DNA of 64,000 bases, from the NCBI GenBank assembly GCA_937905825.1, contig CALCXM010000074.1, positions 62,001 to 126,000 on the forward strand. Direction: 5' to 3'. Origin of the DNA: an uncultured bacterium (GTDB lineage: Bacteria; Planctomycetota; UBA1135; GCA-002686595). The notes below the pieces were generated by a model. The model worked only from the letters and a program-made list of their open reading frames with translations. It was not told the DNA's origin and made no database searches. Positions within the stretch are counted from its first letter, which is position 1; every line of letters begins with the position of its first letter. Shown here in pieces: positions 26,027-33,823 of this stretch. The position numbers were made by a program, and so were the translations under genes.

Positions 26027-26593
26027 CCCGCACGCTGGAGCGCGGGGGGCGCAGGCAGAGTGTTCCCCCGCAGTGCTTCCAGGGTTCTGCGCGGGCCTAG
26101 GTTTTCCATCCGCGATCAACAAGCGCACCGTGCGCGGATCACCTGCGGGCGCGCAACGACGGGCAGGTGCCCGATGTTCCCCTCTATTGCGTTTGCTCGC
26201 CGGTTCGTCCAAATCGGGAACGGGGGCCGCTGGGCTCGTCTATTCCCCGAATCCGGGGAACTCTTCGGCAACGAGCGGCCTCCTACATAGCGGGCAACGC
26301 GCCTCGACTCCCCGACGCGAAAGCGCGAACTCGTCGTGGCGGTCTGTGATCTCTTCAACGAAGCTCCATCGAGTTTCGTCACGGACGTGAGCGCGCCCAC
26401 CAACTTCCTGGCTCGGCTCCGCGTGCTCTGCAATCCTTGCAGTGCCGGAATCAAGCGCTCGAATCCGGTGAGTGCCCTTAGCGTGCCGGAGGATTTGACT
26501 TAGCGCCGAAGTCCTCCCTCTGGTTTCCTCCGCCCGGGCTTTCAACCTCCCGGGCGGAGGATTCATGGGGAGTGCCTTTCGTGGCTGGCGCGC
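26027..26593. other. Intergenic region between convergent genes
   Basis: 567 bases. Short open frames occur in both directions but none has a family match, a good start context or a convincing domain. A leftward frame (26240-26566) contains a CxxC pair but overlaps the terminator hairpin at its start. The only clear element is the perfect hairpin at 26526-26561. Confidence 0.6.
26526..26561 (-). terminator. Terminator of the sigma-factor fusion gene
   Basis: Perfect 13-bp inverted repeat TCCTCCGCCCGGG / CCCGGGCGGAGGA with a 10-base loop, 33 bases beyond the leftward gene's stop. Confidence 0.7.
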
Positions 26594-29167
26594 TCAGCGC
26601 TTTGGAATCATGGGAACGTTGAGCTCCGTTAGTTGCCCAGGGAGGACCTGCACCGTGGCGCGGTGATCCTCATAGTCCTTCGCGAACAAACGAACGTCCC
26701 AGGTGCCCGGCTCCATCAACTCGGAGAAGGAAGGCTCCCCGGGGGTGTGATGCCCGTAACGCGTACCCTTCTCGATCGGAGTGGCCAGCGTGTGGCGAGT
26801 TGGCTTTCCACCTTCGATCAAGTTCGACACCTCGAGCAGGACCACAGCGGGAGCTCCACCCGTCGTGCTGCAGTTCAGGCGCAGTCGCCCAGCCAGGGGC
26901 AGCACCGGAGCTAGCTGGAGTGTTTCATCGGCGAGGACTTCCAGCTCTCCATCAATGCTTCGCTCGAATCCGCCGATATCGTAAGCTCCGTCAATTCCGC
27001 CGTCGAGTGGGCCAACTCGATAGGTGTAGAAGCCGACGGGGACGGGCACGCTTGTGCCTTCGGAGTCGAGCCGGATGGAGTCGAATTGGGATCGAGACCT
27101 GGGGTTCGCGACCTCGCTCAGGAGCAATCTGCACCCGGCCAGGGGGGCTCCCCGTTCGTTCTTGGCGCGCACCTGGATGGTGCCCATTGGCGTTTCAAAA
27201 TCGAGCAGCAGTCGGTGAACCGTGATGTACTGCAAGTCTCCAACCGAGAGCCTGGACCGCGCTCCCCGGGTTCCATCGAACGTCGCGCTAGCGGCCCACT
27301 CGCCAGGGACAACCCACGCGTGCATGTTCCCGCCTGCGCCCCCTGAAAAGGCGTCCACTCCGCCGAGGCCGATCCTCAGGCTGACGTGCGCCCCGGGCAA
27401 TGGAAGGCCAGCGTCATCGACGACATCCAGGCGCACGGAGTGCAAGGGGATCGTTGCCTCGAAGAACACTCCAGTGGATGCTGCGCCAAGCTCCGGTGGA
27501 GATTCGGCCCCTACCACACCGTCCAGGATCGTGAGTTTGTAATCGCCTTCGGCAACTCCATCCACGAGGAAGCGTCCATCTTCGTCCGTTCGAAAGGATC
27601 CTCTGTTCAATCCCTCGCCAGGCGAACCGAAGGCCACGAGGTGGGCGAGGGTGACGTCCTTCTCGCCGCTTGCGGATCGGAAGGCGACTTCGAGATTCGA
27701 GATCGGAACACCATCGGGAAAGGTCAAGCGCCCTTCGATGCGGTGGGTCGCTCGTAGCAGGATGTCGGGGATCTGAACGTCTCCGACTCCGACATCCAGC
27801 AGAGGCGACGAGCCCGTTCCGAAAGTTGGGTGCCAGGCGGTCGCGCGCACAAACTTCACTTCTGCAGCCTCAACTGGAACGGCGTAGGTGCCATTCGCAT
27901 CCGTCACTTCGCCGACCTGAGCCGAGTGCTCGCTCAGTGCAACGGCGAGCTGCGCCCCTGGAACGGGTTGGCCTGTCCCGTCGACCACCCGTCCACGGAT
28001 GCTGGGGCCGCGCGTGATGCTGGGATCCCACTCGACGAGCGTAGTGCTCCCGCGAGCGAGTGCCGGCAAGCGCCGAGGGTGGACCGTTGGCTGGTAGTCG
28101 GTAGCCCAGGCTCGCAGAGCGACCTGATACTCGCCATGGCAGTGTGGAGAGAGCTCATATTCCGGTGCGAGCAAGGGGAAGCTGAAGTGGCCATTCTCAT
28201 CGCACTGCATGGGAACCGAGTTCCCGCTCACGGGCGCTGGTGCGATGAAGCTGTAAGCCAGCATCCCATGGGGGACCGGCGCGCCCAGGGCATCCCGCAA
28301 GGTTCCGGACACGATCCAGTCCGCATTTGCGGTTGCGCTCGATTGCCTGGGGAGCTCCGGCTCGTCCCCCCGACTTGGAATCTGAATCGCGAGGCGTTGC
28401 GGCGCCGGGGGTCGCGCCCCTTGCGAGTCACTGGCCACCAACGCGGTCGATTCGTGGGCTCCTTCCGCGGGGTTGAGCCCCACGCTCGCGCCCGGTTCCG
28501 AATCCATCCAAAGGAGCGCACCCACGAGCCCTAGGGCAATGGCCGCCGGCAGCAACAGAAACTTCGCACTGATCATGAGAACTCCAAGAGCTGGGGAGAG
28601 CGCCGCGGTCGTCGCCACAGGGCGCGTCCAGGAATCTCCCACAAGGGGTGCGAGCAAGCCGCACCAGGTTTCACGGTGGCCATTGCATGTGTCATCGAGC
28701 TCCCTACGCAAACGCTCGAGCGCCCGTTGCAAACGCGTCTTGACCGTGGACACCGGGACTTGGATCCGCTTTGCAATCTCCGTGGGCCCCAGGCCTTCGT
28801 AGTAACGCAAGTCGATCACTTCCCGGTAGGTCTCGTTCAAGGCGAGCACTGCATCGATCACGGTCCGTTGCATTTCCAAGCGCTCCACCCGTTGAGCGGG
28901 ATCCGAAATGGCTTCCGGCCGGGCGGCGTCCGCTTCGAAGAACTGCCGCGTGGTCCTGTCGCGTAGGACGTTGACGCTGCGCCGTCGCAGGACCCGGGCG
29001 AGCCAATGGCGGGTCGGACTTGGCTCATCCTGGGAGCTTTGCAGCAGGCCGAGGTGCACGGACTGCGCCAGGTCCTCCGCGTCGGCCTCATGGCCGAGCA
29101 GGCTGCGGGAGAGGCGGCGCATGAAGTCCGCGTGGGACTCGATGGATTCGTCGAAGGGCATGTCCAT
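26594..29167 (-). CDS. ECF sigma factor fused via a membrane helix to periplasmic repeats
   Basis: 857 residues. Residues about 10-75 are sigma region 2 (FMRRLSRSLLGHEADAEDLA) and about 100-155 region 4, with YREVIDLRYYEGLGPTEIA and VPVSTVKTRLQRALERLRRE as helix-turn-helix. A single hydrophobic helix lies at about 194-221. The remaining ~630 residues carry at least four carboxypeptidase-regulatory-like/CnaB-type beta-sandwich units of the pattern (I/V)-x-G-x-(V/L)-x-D-x-x-G-x-P-(V/L)-P-G-A, e.g. IRGRVVDGTGQPVPGA and VDDAGLPLPGAHV. No separate anti-sigma gene is adjacent. The layout suggests a membrane-tethered sigma factor that senses envelope or extracellular ligands and needs release to act. 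Start at Met1 or Met3. Confidence 0.88.
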   Translation of the reverse strand: MDMPFDESIESHADFMRRLSRSLLGHEADAEDLAQSVHLGLLQSSQDEPSPTRHWLARVLRRRSVNVLRDRTTRQFFEADAARPEAISDPAQRVERLEMQRTVIDAVLALNETYREVIDLRYYEGLGPTEIAKRIQVPVSTVKTRLQRALERLRRELDDTCNGHRETWCGLLAPLVGDSWTRPVATTAALSPALGVLMISAKFLLLPAAIALGLVGALLWMDSEPGASVGLNPAEGAHESTALVASDSQGARPPAPQRLAIQIPSRGDEPELPRQSSATANADWIVSGTLRDALGAPVPHGMLAYSFIAPAPVSGNSVPMQCDENGHFSFPLLAPEYELSPHCHGEYQVALRAWATDYQPTVHPRRLPALARGSTTLVEWDPSITRGPSIRGRVVDGTGQPVPGAQLAVALSEHSAQVGEVTDANGTYAVPVEAAEVKFVRATAWHPTFGTGSSPLLDVGVGDVQIPDILLRATHRIEGRLTFPDGVPISNLEVAFRSASGEKDVTLAHLVAFGSPGEGLNRGSFRTDEDGRFLVDGVAEGDYKLTILDGVVGAESPPELGAASTGVFFEATIPLHSVRLDVVDDAGLPLPGAHVSLRIGLGGVDAFSGGAGGNMHAWVVPGEWAASATFDGTRGARSRLSVGDLQYITVHRLLLDFETPMGTIQVRAKNERGAPLAGCRLLLSEVANPRSRSQFDSIRLDSEGTSVPVPVGFYTYRVGPLDGGIDGAYDIGGFERSIDGELEVLADETLQLAPVLPLAGRLRLNCSTTGGAPAVVLLEVSNLIEGGKPTRHTLATPIEKGTRYGHHTPGEPSFSELMEPGTWDVRLFAKDYEDHRATVQVLPGQLTELNVPMIPKR

Positions 29168-29309
29168 GGGATGGGAGGCTCTAGCGGCGCCGGGCGCTGC
29201 GTCCTCATCATGGAGTCACCCGGCGACCGGGGAAGGACTCAGCCGACTTTCCTTTTTCACCAATCCCGGCGCGATGGCCGGATGACGCTTCGATCTGCGG
29301 GCTGAAACA

Positions 29310-29351
29310 GAACGAGCGACCGATCCCGGAGGATCCGTCGCTCGCTCGTTC
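29310..29351 (-). terminator. Hairpin after the cupredoxin gene
   Basis: Inverted repeat GAACGAGCGA...ATCC / GGAT...TCGCTCGTTC with one 4-base insertion in the right arm, 22 bases beyond the leftward stop at 29373. It separates the peroxidase/cupredoxin unit from the sigma-factor gene. Confidence 0.55.
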
Positions 29352-29372
29352 CACGGGGCCGGAGCCCGCTAG

Positions 29373-30068
29373 CTACTTCGGAATCTCGACGTTGAACTCG
29401 GTCGCCGCACCCGCTGCGATTGTCACCTCGTAGCTGATCGGCTTGAGCTTCTTGTTCCAGAAGGTGAGCTCGTAGGTGCCGGGGGGCACGTCGGCGATTG
29501 CGTACTCCGAGGAGTAGCGGCTGCCGTCGTCGTCCTTCACTTTCTCGAGTTCAATATGCTTGAACCAGGGGTTGTCGAGCACCAGGACCCAAAGAGACAT
29601 GTCCGGATGCAGGCGGCAGACGACGCTCGTGATGCCGGCTTCCGAATAGGTCACTTCGGTTTTCTTGCCCGCGTCCATGTCGCTGTCGACGGCACAGCAG
29701 CTGTCCGCGGAGAACACGTTGTGGGCCACGGCGTCGATGTTGCTGTACTCGACCTTGGTGCCCTTCAGGATCGGCAAGACGTGGGGAGAGAAGTTGAGCT
29801 TCTCCTGAACCACCACGGCCGCTTGCTTGGGCGGCGCGTGAACGACCTGCGTCTTGGCTTTGAGGTAGACCACCACGTCCTTTTGACTCGTCGCACCCTT
29901 GGTCTTCAATCGCTCAAACGAAGTGAAGACGCCTTTGATCGAACCGCTTTCGAGCACGCTCGGTTGACTCGGCAGCGGGGAAGAGGGCTGGTTGCTGTGA
30001 TTGCCTTGGGCGAGGGCCGGGATCAACACGGCACCTAGCAGCAAGACCTTATGAATGCGTTGGAGCAT
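29373..30068 (-). CDS. Exported cupredoxin-type protein with C-terminal beta domain
   Basis: 231 residues with a signal peptide (about 1-21, MLQRIHKVLLLGAVLIPALAQ). Residues about 60-165 form a plastocyanin-like domain with type-1 copper ligands His116 (in AHNVFSA) and Cys151-x2-His154-x2-Met157 (CRLHPDM), the amicyanin-type spacing. The rest (about 165-231) is a carboxypeptidase-regulatory-like beta sandwich (VPPGTYELTFWNKKLKP). It follows the di-haem peroxidase gene by 34 bases on the same strand, so it is the likely electron donor to that enzyme. Partnership is inferred from position. Confidence 0.85.
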   Translation of the reverse strand: MLQRIHKVLLLGAVLIPALAQGNHSNQPSSPLPSQPSVLESGSIKGVFTSFERLKTKGATSQKDVVVYLKAKTQVVHAPPKQAAVVVQEKLNFSPHVLPILKGTKVEYSNIDAVAHNVFSADSCCAVDSDMDAGKKTEVTYSEAGITSVVCRLHPDMSLWVLVLDNPWFKHIELEKVKDDDGSRYSSEYAIADVPPGTYELTFWNKKLKPISYEVTIAAGAATEFNVEIPK

Positions 30069-30102
30069 GGTGTTTCTGTGGGGCTAAAGAATCGCTTCCT
30101 AA

Positions 30103-31131
30103 CTACTGGTTGCTGGCGGCGGTGTTTTGCACGTCCCGCAGGGAACGACCTTCGTACTCGCCGGTCAGACTCACCAGGAAAGCGACAATGCGCTGCACCT
30201 GCCCATCGGAGAGATCCAAGTCGAGCTGGAACTCGCCCATGGAACGCACCGCCTCACTCAGCGACTCCTGGGTCCCGTCGTGGAACCAAGGACCCGTCAG
30301 AGCCACGTTGCGCAAGGCGGGGACTTTGAAGTTGTGTCGGTCCTCTTCGTCGCCGGTGATGTTGAAGCGTCCGAGATCGACTCCACCTGTGTGGCTGTTG
30401 AAGTAGGGACGTTTGCGACCCAGGCGCTGGAAGGACTTGCCGCCAACTGCCATGCCGTTGTGGCACTCGGTGCAACCCACGTCCTTGAAGAGTTGATAGC
30501 CCTGTTTGGCCTCTTCAGAAATCGCCGAGGGGTCTCCTTGGAGGTACTGATCAAAGGGCGCCGCGGGTGTGATCAGGGTCCGTTCGAAGTCGGCGATCGC
30601 CTCGAGCCAGAACCTGGAGTCGATGCCTTCGCTGAAGTCCTCGTCCGGCCAAGCTGCGCTCAGCATGTCCATGACCACTTTGTCCTGGGACAACTTCGTG
30701 GTGATCTCTTCCCAGTTGGAATCCATTTCGCCACCGGCGTTGGGGGGGCCATCCGCTTGGGCCTCCAAGTCACTGGCGCGACCATCCCAGAACTGCGAGA
30801 AATTGAACGCAGAGTTGAAGACGGTCGGAGTGTTGATCGGGCCCACTTGGCCGCGCACTCCCGTGGCTGTCGCTGAGCGGTCGATGCCCGCGTAGCGCAA
30901 GTCATGGCAGCTCGAGCAGGACAGGGTGTTGTCGTTGGACAAACGCGTGTCGTGGAAAAGTTGTTTGCCGAGGGCCACGCGGGCCGGCTCGTAGTCGAGC
31001 TCCAGGTAGTCCTCGAAGAACTCTTCCACCCCGGGAATGCTTTGGATCGGTTCTGCGTCCGCTTGGATGGGGTCGTAGTGAAACGACTCGACCACAACGG
31101 ATTCGGCTGCCTCGGGTTCGGCCTGCGTCAC
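30103..31131 (-). CDS. Di-haem cytochrome c peroxidase (MauG/CcpA type), leader separated by a stop
   Basis: 342 residues from GTG 31131. Two c-type haem sites, CSSCH at 72-76 and CTECH at 220-224, in the normal order of the bacterial di-haem peroxidase family. The C-terminal block PALRNVALTGPWFHDGT is also diagnostic. It reduces hydrogen peroxide in the periplasm. The frame has no signal peptide, although haem c attachment needs export. Reading the same frame upstream crosses one TAA (31159-31161) and enters a 39-codon hydrophobic leader that starts at 31278. Either the gene is disabled by a nonsense mutation, or the leader is a separate peptide. Confidence 0.85.
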   Translation of the reverse strand: MTQAEPEAAESVVVESFHYDPIQADAEPIQSIPGVEEFFEDYLELDYEPARVALGKQLFHDTRLSNDNTLSCSSCHDLRYAGIDRSATATGVRGQVGPINTPTVFNSAFNFSQFWDGRASDLEAQADGPPNAGGEMDSNWEEITTKLSQDKVVMDMLSAAWPDEDFSEGIDSRFWLEAIADFERTLITPAAPFDQYLQGDPSAISEEAKQGYQLFKDVGCTECHNGMAVGGKSFQRLGRKRPYFNSHTGGVDLGRFNITGDEEDRHNFKVPALRNVALTGPWFHDGTQESLSEAVRSMGEFQLDLDLSDGQVQRIVAFLVSLTGEYEGRSLRDVQNTAASNQ

Positions 31132-31158
31132 GGACGGCGCGAACTCGGGAGGAGCGCT

Positions 31159-31278
31159 TTAGTGTTGTTTGTGCGGAGCGCTCGAGGACTGGGAGCCCTG
31201 GGGCACTCCGGTCATGGCGAGAATGGTTCCGACAGCGGCTGCGCCGCCAATAAACGATAGGAGATTGCTCTGAGACAT
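31159..31278 (-). CDS. 39-codon leader peptide in frame with the peroxidase gene
   Basis: Starts MSQSNLLSFIGGAAAVGTIL and stops at TAA 31159-31161, then the same frame continues through SAPPEFAPSV into the peroxidase. The hydrophobic core (residues about 5-24) looks like a signal peptide or anchor, though the n-region lacks Lys/Arg. A GGAAGG sequence about 11 bases before the ATG could serve as ribosome binding site. Best read as the severed export signal of the peroxidase. Confidence 0.6.
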   Translation of the reverse strand: MSQSNLLSFIGGAAAVGTILAMTGVPQGSQSSSAPHKQH

Positions 31279-31701
31279 AGATAGATAGCCTTCCGGGAGG
31301 ACCTTGGGGGAAGATGTCCGGGGCGCACCGTCCTTGGATTCTGGCGATCTTGAAGGGATCGTTGCTCTCACTAGAATTCGGCTGGCCCCAGGAACAGGAG
31401 CGGGACCGGAGCCCCCGTTGCGTTCGTCCAGAATTGAAACGAAGGACGCCTGGACTGGGCGTGTGGTCCTTCGATGGATAGGTGTTGTACGAGCCTGCGC
31501 GGCACGGCTCCTCATTCGCGGAGTCCATCGAGAGGAAAGGATCCTCATCCGGGCCCCGACACCGAGGAAGCATTGGGACGGCAGGGTGGCTCCAAGTTTC
31601 GACCTACGGTGAGAGCAGGCTTGAGAAAATCTGACGATTGAGACCCCATCTGCAGTCGGGCCAAGCACAGAGCGCTCGAGGGAGCTAGGCTACGGCGCCC
31701 G
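31279..31701. other. Divergent intergenic region
   Basis: 423 bases between the leftward peroxidase leader and the rightward PHP hydrolase gene. It should hold both promoters, but I see no clear consensus pair. A short tandem ATAG repeat occurs next to the leader start codon. No supported gene. Confidence 0.5.
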
Positions 31702-31725
31702 ATGAGATTCGACGGAAGTGCTCCC

Positions 31726-33819
31726 ATGAAGAAAAACCACGCGCGCATGCTTGCCACCTGTTCCAGCTTTCTGCTTCTGGCCAGTCTTGCCCAATCCACC
31801 CAGCAGGCACCCCCTGGGGAGCGACCTGAGCAGGTCCTCGATAGCCGCATGCACCACCTGGGGGACGACCAAACCCCCGAGTGGCCGGAGGCTCCCATGG
31901 ATCCGGAGGGGTCCAGCCTGCAGTTCGATTTCGAAGCCAGCGCCGTCCACGGACCGTGGACCTTGGCCTTCCAGCAACGCCACATTTCGAACAACTGGCG
32001 CATCGAGATCAACGGCCAACTGGTGGGCGCCCTGCGCAAGAGCGATGAGCGTTTGCAGCAGTACATGGAAATCCCCGCGCGGATTCTCCAGGAGGGCACG
32101 AACCGTTTTGAGCTGCTGACCGATAACCCCGCGGACGACATCACCTTCGGACACCTGCGATTGATTCCTAAGTCGTTTCGGGACGCCTTGAACCTGGTGA
32201 GCGTCCTGCTCGTGGCGCGTGATCTGCGCACCAAGAACCATGTCCCCGCGCGCTTCACCCTCCTCGATGGCTCAGGCAACTTGGCGCCGGTCTACTCCGC
32301 GGACTTGCCTACCCAGGCCACCCGCGACGGGGTCGTCTACACTCAAGATGGCTTGGCTTCCTTCGAGGTTCCCGCGGGTAGCTATCGGGTCACCGCCTCA
32401 CGCGGGTCCGAGTGGAGCATCGACATCTACGACCTGAATTTCTCGCGCCCGGACCTTCCGGAGTTGGGTGGCCTGCAAGCGCCGAACGCGATCTTCAATC
32501 TGGTGCGTGAAGTGGACACCTCGGGCTACGTGGCCTGTGACACCCACATCCACACTTTGACTCACAGCGGGCACGGGGACGCGAGCGTTGAAGAACGCCT
32601 GATCACCTTGGTGGGGGAAGGCGTGGAACTGGCGATTGCCACGGACCACAACCACAACACGGATTACGAGCCCACTCAACTGGAGATGGGGCTCGCGAAG
32701 GAGTTCAAAAGCGTGGTGGGCAACGAGGTCACCACGCCCATCGGACACTTCAATGGCTTTCCTTTGGATCCGGAGGAGGAGGTCCCGCCCCACGATCTGC
32801 ACGACATGGTTCAGATTGTTGCTGGCATGCGAAGCCGGGGAGCTCAAGTGGTGATCCTGAACCATCCGCGCTGGCCCGCGCACGACACGGGCCCCTTTGG
32901 CGTGTACGAGCTCGATCACCACACGGGCCACAGTCATGCCACAGAGACTGGGCACTATCCTTTCGACGCCATGGAACTCGTCAACTCCTGCACGGAAGAA
33001 AACGACCCCATGCTGCTCTTCAAGGATTGGTTCGCCCTCTTGAATCGCGGGGAGAAGGTCGTTGCCGTTGGTTCTTCCGATTCGCACACAGTGGCACGAC
33101 CCGTGGGCGGCGGGCGCACTTACGTTCCGAGCAGCGCGAGCAGTCCCTCAGAAATCAACGTGGACCAAGCCTGCGAGGCGCTTGCCACGGGCAAGACGTC
33201 GATCTCGATGGGGATCTTCGTGAGCGCCAAAGTGATGCGCGACAACGAGGCGCAGACGGTGGGCATGGGGGAGTTGCTCGCCGCTCCCGGTGAGTACTGC
33301 AAGCTGGTCCTGACTGTCCGCGCGCCCTCCTGGATCACGCCGCGCAAGGCCGAACTCTACGCCAATGGAGAGTTGATCCACCAGATTCCGCTCGATGAGC
33401 AATCCGATCAGTTGACCAACACGCCGATGAACCGAGAGTTCGAGGTCATCCTGGAGAATCGACATGAGGGCCAGGACGCTTGGCTCGTCTGGGTCGTGAC
33501 CGGCGACGGCGTCTCCGGTGGCCATTGGCCCTTGCACAACGACTACACCCTGGGAGCCACCAATCCGATCTACCTGGATTGGAGCAACGACGGCGTTTAT
33601 CAAAGTCCGCGGGAGACGGCGCAGCGGATGGTGGAGAGCCGAGGAGCCGAGCGCGCGGTCACGACGAATTCCTGGCGCGCCGTGCGCTTCCACACCTTGC
33701 ACCTCTTGCGCGAGGAATTGATCCGTCAAGCTCGCGAGAAGCTCGCGCGAATTGCGGATGAAGCGGGCTTGGATGCGGTCGAGGTGGAGACGTTCCTCGG
33801 CGACAAACTCGATCACTAA
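31726..33819 (+). CDS. Exported PHP-domain metallohydrolase (CehA/McbA-like)
   Basis: 697 residues from ATG 31726, chosen because it gives a good signal peptide (MKKNHARMLATCSSFLLLASLAQS) and has GGAAG upstream; a Met 8 codons earlier is possible. Residues about 30-250 are beta-rich and hold a carbohydrate-binding-like domain. The PHP fold follows with metal motifs DTHIHT (HxH), ATDHNHN, LNHPRW and SSDSH. The C-terminal part is a further beta domain. Family members hydrolyse phosphoesters, carbamates or similar bonds; substrate unknown. The gene ends 4 bases before the second redoxin-cytochrome-copper gene, so they form an operon. Confidence 0.85.
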   Translation: MKKNHARMLATCSSFLLLASLAQSTQQAPPGERPEQVLDSRMHHLGDDQTPEWPEAPMDPEGSSLQFDFEASAVHGPWTLAFQQRHISNNWRIEINGQLVGALRKSDERLQQYMEIPARILQEGTNRFELLTDNPADDITFGHLRLIPKSFRDALNLVSVLLVARDLRTKNHVPARFTLLDGSGNLAPVYSADLPTQATRDGVVYTQDGLASFEVPAGSYRVTASRGSEWSIDIYDLNFSRPDLPELGGLQAPNAIFNLVREVDTSGYVACDTHIHTLTHSGHGDASVEERLITLVGEGVELAIATDHNHNTDYEPTQLEMGLAKEFKSVVGNEVTTPIGHFNGFPLDPEEEVPPHDLHDMVQIVAGMRSRGAQVVILNHPRWPAHDTGPFGVYELDHHTGHSHATETGHYPFDAMELVNSCTEENDPMLLFKDWFALLNRGEKVVAVGSSDSHTVARPVGGGRTYVPSSASSPSEINVDQACEALATGKTSISMGIFVSAKVMRDNEAQTVGMGELLAAPGEYCKLVLTVRAPSWITPRKAELYANGELIHQIPLDEQSDQLTNTPMNREFEVILENRHEGQDAWLVWVVTGDGVSGGHWPLHNDYTLGATNPIYLDWSNDGVYQSPRETAQRMVESRGAERAVTTNSWRAVRFHTLHLLREELIRQAREKLARIADEAGLDAVEVETFLGDKLDH

Positions 33820-33823
33820 ATCC

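Noticed and set aside
26240-26566. Leftward 108-codon frame with a CPLC pair
   Set aside because: Start lies inside the terminator hairpin, no ribosome binding site, no second Cys pair and no family match.
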